DNA from: Solirubrobacterales bacterium
GTDB lineage: Bacteria > Actinomycetota > Thermoleophilia > Solirubrobacterales > Solirubrobacteraceae
Direction of reading: 5' to 3'
Assembly: GCA_027306855.1 (NCBI GenBank)
Contig: DAHUYZ010000005.1
Location: 1 to 64,000, forward strand
DNA length: 64,000 nucleotides
How positions within the stretch are numbered: position 1 is the first letter of the stretch; the number at the start of each line of letters is the position of its first letter. Made by a program: the position numbers and the translations under genes. The notes beneath the pieces were generated by a model. That model was given only the letters and a program-made list of their open reading frames with translations. It made no database searches and was not told the origin of the DNA. Below, piece by piece: positions 47,440 through 58,000 of the stretch.

Positions 47440-48520
47440 CACCCTCGCAGGCGCCACGCACGGCGCCGTGGCGGTCATGTCCAAGCGCGGCTCGGAGCAG
47501 CGCTTCGAAAAGGACTCTCCCCGCGTGCTCGTCGCCGGCGCGACCGGATTCGCGGGGTCGCTGGCCGCGTACCTGCTCTGGCGCCACCCCGGCTTTGAGC
47601 TGGCGGCCGTGACGGGGCGCTCGGAGGTTGGCCGACGCCTGGACGACGTCTATCCGCGCTATCGGGTTCCGTTCCCGATCGGCGAGCTCGACCCTGGCCG
47701 CATCGAGGCGATCGACGCCGCCGTCATCGCCTACCCGCACGCGGCGGCCGCTCCGACCGTGGGGGCCCTGCTCGAACGCGGCCTGCGCGTCATCGATCTC
47801 TCAGCCGACTTTCGGCTCTCCCAGCTCGCGGTCTACGAGCACTGGTACGGCGAGCATCCACGTCCCGATCTGCTCGAGGAAGCGGTCTACGGGCTGCCCG
47901 AGCTGCACCGCGAGCAGATTACGCGGGCGGCGATCGTCGCCAATCCAGGCTGCTACCCGACGGCCACTGTGCTGGGGCTCGCCCCGCTCGCTCGTGCCGG
48001 CCTGATCGCCGATGTCGTGATCGACGCCAAGCAGGGCATCTCGGGCGCGGGGAGGACCGCCGAGACGGAGATCACGCACCTCTCCTATACGGGCGAGAAC
48101 ATCATCCCCTACAAGGTCGCCGGTCATCGGCATACCCCCGAGATGGAAGAGCAGCTCACCCACCTCGCCGGCAGGGAGATCGGCCCGATCCAGTTCCAGC
48201 CGCATCTCGTCTCGCTCGACCAGGGCGAGATGGTCAGCTGCTACATCACACCCACCCGTGACGTCGCTGCGCAGGAGCTGGCGGCTCTGTACGAGAGTGC
48301 GTATGAGACCGAGCCGTTCATCGAGGTCGTGCACGGTCCGCCCACCGTCAGGGAGGTGCGCGACACCAACTTCTGCCGCATCTTCGCGGCCGCCGACGCC
48401 CACACGGGCAAGCTGATCGTCTTCTCCTCGATCGACAACCTCTGGAAGGGGACCTCCTCGCAAGCGGTCCAGAACCTCAACATCATGTTCGGCAAGCCCG
48501 AGGCAGAGGGATTGCTGTGA
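47423..48520 (+). CDS. argC: N-acetyl-gamma-glutamyl-phosphate reductase
   Basis: VLVAGATGFAGSLAAYLL...; ANPGCYPTATVLGLAPL; possible start at 47477. Confidence 0.96.
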   Translation: MSCVADTLAGATHGAVAVMSKRGSEQRFEKDSPRVLVAGATGFAGSLAAYLLWRHPGFELAAVTGRSEVGRRLDDVYPRYRVPFPIGELDPGRIEAIDAAVIAYPHAAAAPTVGALLERGLRVIDLSADFRLSQLAVYEHWYGEHPRPDLLEEAVYGLPELHREQITRAAIVANPGCYPTATVLGLAPLARAGLIADVVIDAKQGISGAGRTAETEITHLSYTGENIIPYKVAGHRHTPEMEEQLTHLAGREIGPIQFQPHLVSLDQGEMVSCYITPTRDVAAQELAALYESAYETEPFIEVVHGPPTVREVRDTNFCRIFAAADAHTGKLIVFSSIDNLWKGTSSQAVQNLNIMFGKPEAEGLL

Positions 48521-49818
48521 GCGCCGGCAGGGACGTGTGGGGCGATCGGAGCTCCGCCGGGCCGCCCCGGTCCTTCTTCTCATCGCGCTGGTCGCCGCGC
48601 CCGGCGCACGTCCACGACCTCGGGCCGGACGCCGGCTTGCCGGCCGGCTTCAGGGCGGCCGGGGTGGCGTGTGGGATCAAGCCGAGCGGCAATCCCGACC
48701 TCGGTCTGATCGTGTGCGACTCAGACAAACCGGTCTCCTCGGCGCGCTTCACCACAACGGGCACCCCGGCGGCGCCGGTCCTTCTAAGTCAAGAGCGCTG
48801 TGCGCTCGATTCGCTGCGGGTCGTACTGGCGAACTCGGGCTGCGCTAACGCCGCCACCGGCAGGCGGGGCCTCGAAGACGCAGCCAAGACGCAGGGCGCC
48901 GCGGCGATCGCCACGGGCGCCGAGCCTGCGCAGGTCGTGCTCGGCTCGACCGGGGGGATCAGCCAGTACCTGCCGGTCGATAACGCGCTGAACGGCATTC
49001 GCGAGGCCGCTTCCCAGCTGAGCCGCGACGGGGACAGGGCCTTCCAGCACGCGATCCAGACGACCGACGCGTTCGAGAAGCGGGCATGCCTGCGCGTGCA
49101 GTTGCCTTCCGGCGACGTGATGCTCACCGCCCAGTGCAAGGGTGCGGGGATGATCTCGCCGAACTTCGCCACGATGCTGTGCTTCATCCAGACCGACGCC
49201 ATCCTCGAGCCCGCCACGGCGGATCTGCTGCTCGGCGTATGCGTCAAGCGATCGTTCGACCGCTGCAGCGTTGACGGCCAGTTGTCTACAAACGACACCG
49301 CGGTACTGATGTGCTCAGGCGAAAGCGGCGTCCGGGTGGCGCCCGAAAGCGAGGACGAGCTGCGTTTCGGCGAGGCGCTCGACGCGCTGCTGCGCCGTCT
49401 GGCCATCCTGATGGTCGCCGACGGCGAGGGCTCACGGCGGATCGGACGCGTCGTCGTTCGCGGCGGACACCAGCCCACCGTCGAGACGGCCGCCCGCGCG
49501 GTCGCCAACTCGCCGCTCGTCAAGACCGCTCTCTACGGCGGGGACCCCAACTGGGGACGGATCGTGCAGGCCGTCGGCGGCGCTTTGCCCGGGACCGCTC
49601 CGCTGCCGCTCGACATCTCGATCGAGGGCGTCCAGGTCTGCTCGGCCGGCGCGGCGCTGCTCACCGACGATGAGGTCGAGGCTGCGCTCCTGAGCGCGCT
49701 GGAGCGCGAGGAGGTCGAGTACGACATCACGCTTCCCGGCGAGGGCGCCGAGACGGAGGTGTTCTTCTCGGATCTCTCTTACGAGTACGTACGAATCAAC
49801 GCCGAGTACACGACATGA
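48517..49818 (+). CDS. argJ: Glutamate N-acetyltransferase / amino-acid acetyltransferase
   Basis: MLTAQCKGAGMISPNFATMLCFIQTDA; SIDGQLSTNDTAV-like motif; GGDPNWGRI. Confidence 0.96.
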   Translation: MSAGRDVWGDRSSAGPPRSFFSSRWSPRPAHVHDLGPDAGLPAGFRAAGVACGIKPSGNPDLGLIVCDSDKPVSSARFTTTGTPAAPVLLSQERCALDSLRVVLANSGCANAATGRRGLEDAAKTQGAAAIATGAEPAQVVLGSTGGISQYLPVDNALNGIREAASQLSRDGDRAFQHAIQTTDAFEKRACLRVQLPSGDVMLTAQCKGAGMISPNFATMLCFIQTDAILEPATADLLLGVCVKRSFDRCSVDGQLSTNDTAVLMCSGESGVRVAPESEDELRFGEALDALLRRLAILMVADGEGSRRIGRVVVRGGHQPTVETAARAVANSPLVKTALYGGDPNWGRIVQAVGGALPGTAPLPLDISIEGVQVCSAGAALLTDDEVEAALLSALEREEVEYDITLPGEGAETEVFFSDLSYEYVRINAEYTT

Positions 49819-49831
49819 GGGGGCACAGGCC

Positions 49832-50680
49832 ATGCGCGACGTAGGCACCCTGCTCGAGGCGCTTCCCTACATCAGGGAGTTCCACGGCAAGACCGTCGTC
49901 ATCAAGTACGGGGGCGCCGCAATGGAGGACCCCTCGCTGCGCGAGGAGTTCGCGCGCGACGTCGTCCTGCTCAAGTACGTCGGCCTGAACCCGATCGTCG
50001 TGCACGGCGGCGGCCCCGACATCACCGCCTACATGGAGCGCCTCGGACTGCCCGTCGAGTTCGTCGGCGGCCTACGCGTTTCCGACGAGAGCACGGTCGA
50101 GGTGGCCAAGATGGTGCTCGTCGGCAAGGTCAACAAGGAGATCGTGTTGCGGCTCTCGCGCCACGGCCAGCTCGCCGTCGGGCTGTGCGGAGACGACGGC
50201 TCGCTGCTGCGCGTCGCGCGTCGCGCTGCGCCCGGCGGTGAGGACATCGGCTTCGTCGGGCAGGTCGAGCGCGTCAACGTCGACGTGCTCAACCACGTCG
50301 CGAGCGACTACATACCCGTGATCGCTTCCGTCGGCGCCGACCGCGACGGCCACTCCTACAACGTCAACGCCGACGAGGCGGCAGGCGCCGTCGCCGGGGC
50401 GCTCGGCGCGTACAAGGTCGTCTTCCTCACCGACGTCGCCGGCTGGCTTGCCGATCCGGGGGACGGCAACTCGCTGATCGGCCAGGCCACTGCCGCGGAG
50501 GTCCACGCGAAGCTTGCGGAAGTAGGGGGCGGCATGCGCCCCAAGCTCGCCGCCTGCGTCGAGGCGATCAACGGAGGCGTCAACTCCGCTCACATCGTCG
50601 ACGGGCGCATCCCGCACTCGCTGCTGCTCGAGCTGTTCACCGACGCGGGGATCGGCACGAAGATCCAGGCAGCCGCATGA
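49832..50680 (+). CDS. argB: Acetylglutamate kinase
   Basis: ALPYIREFHGKTVVIKYGGAAM; PIVVHGGGPDITAYMERLG. Confidence 0.97.
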   Translation: MRDVGTLLEALPYIREFHGKTVVIKYGGAAMEDPSLREEFARDVVLLKYVGLNPIVVHGGGPDITAYMERLGLPVEFVGGLRVSDESTVEVAKMVLVGKVNKEIVLRLSRHGQLAVGLCGDDGSLLRVARRAAPGGEDIGFVGQVERVNVDVLNHVASDYIPVIASVGADRDGHSYNVNADEAAGAVAGALGAYKVVFLTDVAGWLADPGDGNSLIGQATAAEVHAKLAEVGGGMRPKLAACVEAINGGVNSAHIVDGRIPHSLLLELFTDAGIGTKIQAAA

Positions 50681-51834
50681 GCCTCGCCGATTTGCAGGCG
50701 ATCGAGTGCGAGAGCGTCATGCGCAACTATGCGCGCCTGCCGGTGGCGTTCGTGCGTGGCGAGGGGGCGCGCCTGTGGGATGACGAGGGCAACGAGTATC
50801 TCGACTTCCTGTGCGGCATCTCGGTCACGAGCCTTGGCCACTGCCATCCACGGATCGTCGAGGCGATCCAAGGGCAGGCAGGGCTGCTGATGCACGTCAG
50901 CAACCTCTTCTACACCGAGCCGGCCATGCAGCTCTCCGCGCGCCTGTCAAAGTCGAGCCTCGGCGGCAAGGTCTATCTATGCAACTCGGGCGCAGAGGCG
51001 AACGAGGCTGCGATCAAGCTTGCGCGCAAGGCCAAGCAGGGCGGAGACATCGTGACGGTGTTAGGCGCCTTCCACGGGCGAACCTACGGGGCGCTGTCGG
51101 CCACTCCGCAGGAGTCCAAGCAGGCTCCGTTCGCGCCGATGGTGCCGGGCTTTCGCGCGGTGCCCCCCGAGCCGGATGCGCTCGCCGGCGCGATCGACGA
51201 GCAGACCGCGGCGGTGCTGCTCGAGCCGATCCAGGGGGAGAGCGGAGTCAACGTGCTGTCCGATGAGCTGCTCTCGTGCGCGCGCGCGGCCTGCGACAAG
51301 CACGGCGCCGCGCTCATATTCGACGAAGTCCAGTGCGGGATGGGTCGCACCGGCGCCCTGTGGGCCTATGAGCAGACAGGTGTGAGACCCGACGCGATCA
51401 CTGCCGCCAAGGCCCTCGGCGGCGGGCTGCCGGTCGGCGCGCTCATAACCAACCGGAAGCTGGCCGACGTGTTCGCGCCGGGGGATCATGGCTCCACGTT
51501 CGCCGGCGGGCCCGTGGTCGCGGCGGCCGCACTGGCCGCGCTCGAGCTGACCGAAGATCCCTTCCTGCTGGCGCGAGTGCGCGAGCTGGGCGCGCTCTTG
51601 GCGAACAGTCTCGCCGAACTGCCCCACGTCCTGACGGTACGCGGCCGCGGACTGATGCTCGCCTGTGGGCTCGACGTCTCAGCGCCCGAGGTCGTACGCC
51701 GCGCGCTGCTCGAGCAACGGCTCATCGCCGGCGCGACCGGTCCGACCACGATCCGGCTTCTGCCGCCTCTGATCATCGACGAGATGCACATAGCCGATGC
51801 AGTGCAGAGGCTCGGCGCCGCGCTCGACGGATAA
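50677..51834 (+). CDS. argD: Acetylornithine aminotransferase
   Basis: RLWDDEGNEYLDFLCGISVTSLGHCHPRIVEAI; LIFDEVQCGMGRTG; AAKALGGGLPVGA. Confidence 0.96.
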   Translation: MSLADLQAIECESVMRNYARLPVAFVRGEGARLWDDEGNEYLDFLCGISVTSLGHCHPRIVEAIQGQAGLLMHVSNLFYTEPAMQLSARLSKSSLGGKVYLCNSGAEANEAAIKLARKAKQGGDIVTVLGAFHGRTYGALSATPQESKQAPFAPMVPGFRAVPPEPDALAGAIDEQTAAVLLEPIQGESGVNVLSDELLSCARAACDKHGAALIFDEVQCGMGRTGALWAYEQTGVRPDAITAAKALGGGLPVGALITNRKLADVFAPGDHGSTFAGGPVVAAAALAALELTEDPFLLARVRELGALLANSLAELPHVLTVRGRGLMLACGLDVSAPEVVRRALLEQRLIAGATGPTTIRLLPPLIIDEMHIADAVQRLGAALDG

Positions 51835-51836
51835 GG

Positions 51837-53120
51837 TTGCGCGCCGTGACCGACTTGCCTGACGGCTTCCCCCCGCGCACCGCCTCCTACGAGGCCGATC
51901 CCGAGCACGTCGGGCGCGTGCTGCTGCTCTATTCGGGTGGGCTCGACACGAGCGTGATGCTCAAGTGGATCCAGGACCGCTACGACGCCGGGGTGGTCTG
52001 CCTGACGGTCAATCTCGGCCAGCCCGGCGAGGACTACGAGGTGATCGAAGGCAAGGCCAGGATGCTTGGGGCGCTCGACTGCCACATAGTCGATGCGCGT
52101 GAGGAGCTCGCGCGCGAGTACATCACGCCCGCGATCAAGGCGAACGCCCTCTACGGCGGCGGCTACCCGCTGTTCACGGCGCTCGGCCGACCGTTGATCG
52201 CCAAGCTCGCCGTCGAGTACGCGCGCTCGAGCGGCTGCGACACGATCGCGCACGGGTGCACGGGCAAGGGCAACGACCAGGTGCGGATCGAGGCGACCGT
52301 TGCCACGCTCGCGCCCGAGCTGAAGGTGATTGCGCCGGTGCGCTCCTGGCAGATGGGCAGGGAAGAGGAGATCGCGTACGCGCACGAGCACGGCATCCCG
52401 ATCAAGTCCCACCCGACCCAGGGCACCGAGGTCGCGCCCTACTCGATAGACGACAACCTCTGGGGCCGCTCCTCGGAGGGTCGCTGGATCGAGGATCTCG
52501 ACCACGCCCCCGAAGACGACGTCTTCCAGCTCGTCACCCGACCGGAGCTTGCGCCCGATGCCCCGGAGACCGTCGAGATCGAGTTCGAGCGCGGTGTGCC
52601 GGTCGCCCTGAACGGCGAGCGGCTGGACCTCGTGGACCTGCTCGAACGCGCCGCCGAGATCGGCGCGCGCCACGGCGTTGGGATCGTCGACCACATCGAG
52701 GACCGGATCGTGGGGCTGAAGGTCCGCGACATCTACGAGGCCCCTGCCGCCGCGATCCTGCTGCCCGCCCACCAGGAGCTCGAGAAGCTCGTCTGCACGA
52801 TCCACCAGAACCAGTTCAAGGGTCAGCTCGACCGCCAATGGGCCTACCTCGTCTACGCCGGTCTTTGGTGGGAGCCGCTGCGCGAAGACCTCGACGCCTA
52901 CATGGACAGCGTCAACGAGCAGGTCAGTGGAACGGTCGGCGTCAAGCTCTACAAGGGCCATGCGCGCGTGGTTACGCGCTCCTCGCCCAACGCGGTCTAC
53001 GACCAGTCGCTTGCCTCTTTCGGCGAGTCGGGAGGGCTGTTCTCGCAGACCGCCTCACCCGGCTTCATCGAGCTGTTCTCGCTGCAGTCGCGCATGGCCT
53101 GGAGGCTTCGAAACCGCTGA
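51837..53120 (+). CDS. argG: Argininosuccinate synthase
   Basis: VLLLYSGGLDTSVMLKWIQDRYDAGVVCLTVNLGQ; HGCTGKGNDQVRIE; GTG 51846 is an alternative start. Confidence 0.96.
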   Translation: MRAVTDLPDGFPPRTASYEADPEHVGRVLLLYSGGLDTSVMLKWIQDRYDAGVVCLTVNLGQPGEDYEVIEGKARMLGALDCHIVDAREELAREYITPAIKANALYGGGYPLFTALGRPLIAKLAVEYARSSGCDTIAHGCTGKGNDQVRIEATVATLAPELKVIAPVRSWQMGREEEIAYAHEHGIPIKSHPTQGTEVAPYSIDDNLWGRSSEGRWIEDLDHAPEDDVFQLVTRPELAPDAPETVEIEFERGVPVALNGERLDLVDLLERAAEIGARHGVGIVDHIEDRIVGLKVRDIYEAPAAAILLPAHQELEKLVCTIHQNQFKGQLDRQWAYLVYAGLWWEPLREDLDAYMDSVNEQVSGTVGVKLYKGHARVVTRSSPNAVYDQSLASFGESGGLFSQTASPGFIELFSLQSRMAWRLRNR

Positions 53121-53217
53121 GCGCCTGTCACGGCGGGCGTCTCGGTGTGCGGCTCGCGCGGGAGGACGGCGTCGTTTGCTGACCCGTCCGAAGGCTCCTC
53201 TAGGCTTGCGCGCATTG

Positions 53218-54975
53218 ATGGTCGAGGAGAGCGAGACGCCTGAGATGGCCTCCCGGGCCGAGGTGGGACAGGACGTGCTTGCGGAGCGCCGTGCTCGGCG
53301 TGCCGAAGTGAGCGACCACGCGGTTCTGCGCCGCGCCGAGGCGGCCGAGGCTGCCGTGCACAACCTCGAGACACACCTCGCCTCGCTGGAGCAACGTCTC
53401 GAGGAGGTGGGCCGCGAGCGCGAGCGCGTGGCGTCGCGGCTTGCCGAGCGCGAACGAGACGTCGGCCAGATCAAGCAGCGCGAGTACACCGAGCAGCAGC
53501 TGCGCGTCGAAGCGGAGGAGCGGGCCGAGCGGGTCCAGCGGGAGCTGCGCGATGAGATCCGAGCACTGAGCGCTCGCCTTGAGGAGGCCGAGCGCGACAT
53601 CCGCGAGCTGGACGGTGAGCTGACGCGACTGCGTGAGCGTGACGCGCGCCTGCAGCCGATCGTTCACGACCTGAGGGACGTTGCCGCCTCGCTGCGAACC
53701 AGCTTCGAGCGGGAGCTGAACGGCCTGCGGGAAGAGCTCCAGCAGGAGGTCGTGTGGGAGCGCCAGACCTATGTGCGCGAGCTCACCGCGATGGCTGCGC
53801 GCATGGAGGATCTCCGTTTCGAGCTGACCCGCACCGCCGCCGACCTGCGCGAGCAGTTGAGAGCCGAGCCTGCCGTGACCTCCCAGCCCGGGTCCGACTC
53901 TGAGTCAGAGCGCGAGGTGGTCCATCGCCAAGAGATGGCCGACGCGCTGGTCGCGGCGGTCGAGCGCCTGCGCGCCCGGGTCGCCGAGGTCAGAGAGGTC
54001 GAGCCCTCCGCAGCTGAGGCGGTGTCCGCTCCTGAGCCGGCTCCCGCGCCTGAGGCGATATCCGCTCCCGAGCCGGCCCCCGCGCCCGAGGAGACGCTTG
54101 AGCTTGCGGCGAGCGAGCAGACTTCGCTTGCGCCGCCGGTCCCCGAGTCCGCCGCGGACACGGCAAGCGCGCTCGATGCCCCGGCCCAGGCGCCTGTGTT
54201 TGCGGCCGAGCCGGTCGTGCTGCGACCCGCGCCGATGGTCGTGCCGTCCGAGCGCATGTCCTGGCTTGCGCCCGCGATCCGCAGGGTGGCCGCGCAGCGC
54301 GATGCAAAGCTTGCGGCGGAGCTCGTCATCGAGCTGTTGCCCGCGCAGCGACAGGTCATCGAGGGATCCGTCACGTACGAGCTGAAGATCGACGAGCTCG
54401 GCGCGTTCCACGTCGCGGCGGATCCCAGCCACGTGACGATCTCTCGTGACGGCGCGTCCGGTCAGGTCGACTTCTCGCTGGCGGGCTCGGCGGCGAACCT
54501 CAGCGAGCTGGCTGCCGGCGGTGGCAAGCGCAGGCAGCCGGGCGTACGCGTGCGCAAGGGACGCCGGCGCGCACGCCGCCTGCTCAAAGCGCGGCGTGAG
54601 CCGATCGCGCTCGCGGACCTCGCGGACGCGAATGTCGACGTCTGGCCGGGGCTGCTGCTGCTCGCGCTGGCAGAGGCGATCGACCCGTCGTGGACCACCG
54701 GACACCGCTTCGAGATCGCGTTCGAGATCGTCGGGACCCCCGGAGTGGTCATCTATATGCGGGTCTGTGACGGCGAGCCGATTCTTGTGAGTCGCGCGAC
54801 GGCGGGAGCGCCCGTCGCCACAATCTCGGTCGGCGAGCACACACTCATTCGCTTGCTCGCCGGTATGCCTGTTACCGCGGGGAGCGAGGCGATGGCTAGC
54901 GGCGACATAGCCGCGGTGCACAGCTTCCTCGCGTGGGCCGCGCGCGCTCAGGGCTTGGCGCCCGCCCAGATCTGA
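53218..54975 (+). CDS. Coiled-coil protein with SCP2-like C-terminal region
   Basis: Long heptad-rich N-terminal half; PAPEAISAPEPAPAPEE linker; C-terminal region resembling SCP2 fold. Confidence 0.65.
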   Translation: MVEESETPEMASRAEVGQDVLAERRARRAEVSDHAVLRRAEAAEAAVHNLETHLASLEQRLEEVGRERERVASRLAERERDVGQIKQREYTEQQLRVEAEERAERVQRELRDEIRALSARLEEAERDIRELDGELTRLRERDARLQPIVHDLRDVAASLRTSFERELNGLREELQQEVVWERQTYVRELTAMAARMEDLRFELTRTAADLREQLRAEPAVTSQPGSDSESEREVVHRQEMADALVAAVERLRARVAEVREVEPSAAEAVSAPEPAPAPEAISAPEPAPAPEETLELAASEQTSLAPPVPESAADTASALDAPAQAPVFAAEPVVLRPAPMVVPSERMSWLAPAIRRVAAQRDAKLAAELVIELLPAQRQVIEGSVTYELKIDELGAFHVAADPSHVTISRDGASGQVDFSLAGSAANLSELAAGGGKRRQPGVRVRKGRRRARRLLKARREPIALADLADANVDVWPGLLLLALAEAIDPSWTTGHRFEIAFEIVGTPGVVIYMRVCDGEPILVSRATAGAPVATISVGEHTLIRLLAGMPVTAGSEAMASGDIAAVHSFLAWAARAQGLAPAQI

Positions 54976-55096
54976 TTCACGCTCAGGCGCGCTCAGGGTT
55001 TCATGTTCGCCCAGACCTGACCTTTCGCCAGGTGTGCTCGGGGCCGGATGTGGTCGCCGGTCGCTCCGCCGCCGCGACAAATACGATCGGGGAGTC

Positions 55097-58000
55097 GTGA
55101 CAGACCAGCATTGCGCCCACCTTCACGTCCACTCCGAGTACTCGCTGCTGGACGGGGCCTGCAAGATCGAGGCGCTTGCGAGCAGAGCGGCCGAGTTCGG
55201 CCAGCCGGCTCTTGGGCTCACCGACCACGGCGTCATGAACGGCATGGTCGAGCTGTACAAAGCGTGCGCCAAGCACGGCGTCAAGCCGATCTTCGGCTGC
55301 GAGATCTATCTCGTCGACGACCATACGGCAAGCGGGCCCGGACGCGCCGAGCGCAACCATCTGACGCTGCTCGCCGCCAACGACGCCGGCTACCGTAACC
55401 TTGTCCAGCTCTCATCCGCAGGCTTCCTCGAAGGTTTGCAGCGCGGTAAGCCGACGCTCGACCTCGTCCAGCTCGAGCGGCACTCAGACGGAGTCATCGC
55501 GCTGACCGGATGCCTCGCGTCGCGCTTCTGCCAACGGCTGCTCGAGGACCGTCCCGACGACGCCCGCGCCCACGCCGACGATCTCGTGCGGATCTTCGGC
55601 GCCGAGAACGTTTACTTCGAGCTGCAGAAGAACGGGCTTGCGGCACAGGAGAAGTGCAACGAGGGAATCGTGCGCATCGCCCGCGAGATGGGCGGGCCGC
55701 TGGTGGGAACCGGCGACGTCCACTACTTGCGCCGTGAGGACTACGACCACCACACGGCGTTGCTCTGCGTGCAGACCAAGAGCACGCTCGCGGCGCCCAA
55801 GATGACGTTTGAGACGAACGAGTTCTACTTGCGCGACAGCGCAGAGATGGCGAAGGCGTTCGCGCAGTGGCCTGAGGCGATCGCAAGCACGATCGAGATC
55901 GCCGAACGCTGCTCTGTGGAGCTCGAGCTCGGCAAGCAGCTGATACCGCGCTTCAAGACCCCCGACGGCAACGATGAGCGGGCCTACTTGCGGGCGCGTG
56001 TCCAGGATGGGCTGCGTGCGCGCTACGGCGACCCGCCGCCAAGCGAGGCGCTCGAGCGGATGGAGATGGAGCTCGCGGTCATCGACCGTATGGGCTTCAA
56101 CGCCTACTTCTTGATCGTGTGGGACTTCGTGAAGTTCGCCAAGGAGAACGGGATCGCGGTCGGGCCAGGGCGCGGCTCCGCGGCAGGATCGATCGTCTCC
56201 TACTGCCTTGCCATCACCGACGTCGACCCGCTGCACTACGACCTGCTGTTCGAGCGCTTCCTGAACCCAGAGCGAGTGTCGATGCCAGACATCGACATCG
56301 ACTTCTCGGTGCGCGGGCGCGAGCGCGTGATGCGCTACGTAACCGAGAAGTACGGGCGCGAGGCGGTCGCCCAGATAGTCACGTTCGGCAAGATGTTCCC
56401 GCGCGCCGCGACGCGTGACGCGGCGCGGGTGCTCGGCTACGACTACGGCACCGGTGATCGCCTCGCGAAGCTGATCCCCGATCCCATCATGGGCAGAGCC
56501 CCCTCGTTCGAGGACTGCCTCAAAGACGGTGAGCAGCTTCGCAAGGCCTACGACGAGGAGCCCGATGCGCGCAAGATCGTCGATGTCGCGAGGGGCCTCG
56601 AGGGGATCGCTCGCAACTCCTCGATTCACGCCGCCGCGGTCGTGATCGCCGACCGCCCGCTCACCGATATCGTGCCGCTACAGCTCGCCGACGCCGGCGT
56701 TGTGGCCGGTGCGGATGGTGCCGCAGGCGAGCGCTCGTTCCGCACCGTCACGCAGTTCTCGATGAAGCCGATCGAGGAAATCGGGCTGCTCAAGATGGAC
56801 TTCCTCGGCTTGCGCAACCTCGACGTGATCGAGGACGCACTCGACATCATCGAGCGCAGCAGCGGCGAGCGGCCCGACATGGGCACGCTTGCGCTGGACG
56901 ACGCGCGCACGTACGAGATGCTCGCGCGCGGCGACTCGATCGGGGTGTTCTCGTTCGAGTCCGACAGCACGCGCGAAGCGCTGAACAGGGTGCGGCCCGA
57001 CGAGTTCAACGACCTAGTCGCGTTGCATGCGCTGATCCGTCCCGGCGCGATGGACCAGATCCCCGTCTATGCGCGTGGCAAGCACAACCCGGAGTCGATC
57101 GCCTACCCGGACGAGCGGCTGCGGTCGATCCTGCGATCCACCAACGGCGTGATCCTCTATCAGGAGCAGGCGATGCAGATCTCCAAGGAGCTCGCCGGCT
57201 TCTCGGGGGCGAAGGCTGACGATCTCAGGAAGGCGATCGGAAAGAAGAACCGCCAGGCGATGGCCGCCCTGAAGCCTGAGTTCTACGCTGGCTGCCGCGC
57301 GTCCGGCACGTCATCGGAGGTAATCGAGTTCCTCTGGCAGACGAACGAAAAATCGGCCGACTACTCGTTCAACAAGTCCCACGCCGCTTGCTACGCACTG
57401 ATCTCCTACCGTACAGCCTGGCTGAAGGCGAACCATCCGGCGGAGTACATGGCGGCGCTGATCTCCTCGGTGATGTCCACCAAGGACAAGGTCCCGTTCT
57501 TCGTCGCGCGCTGCGAGGAGATGGGGATCGAGATAGCTCCCCCGGACGTCAACCTCTCCGATCACGAGTTCACGGTCGAGGTCCGCGGTGAGCAGGGCGA
57601 GGCATCCGGCGCGGGCGCCGCACTTGGCGTGATCCGCTTCGGCCTGGATGCCGTCAAGGGCGTTGGCTATCAGGCCGTCGAGGCGATCAAGCGCGCGCGA
57701 GAAGGAACCCCGCCCGCCCGCCCGTTCGAGTCGCTGTGGGACTTCTGCGAGCGCGTCGACTACCGCGCGGTCAACAAGAAGGCGATCGAGGCCCTGATCA
57801 AGTGCGGCGCGCTGGGATCGACCGGCGCGACACGCAAGGGCATGCTCGAAGTGCTCGAAGCCGCCCAGTCGGCCGGCCAGAAGGCGCAGCAGGACGCGCT
57901 GATAGGTCAAGGCTCGATCTTCGATCTGCAGCCCGCCGGCGAGGCGCTCGCAAGCGACGGGGCGGCCCGCGCAGCGATGCCGGGGGCGGGCTTGATGCGC

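Noticed and set aside
51486-52961. 491-aa minus-strand ORF across argD/argG
   Set aside because: Antisense shadow of well-identified arg genes
55484-56629. 381-aa minus-strand ORF in dnaE
   Set aside because: Antisense shadow; compositionally biased, no domain
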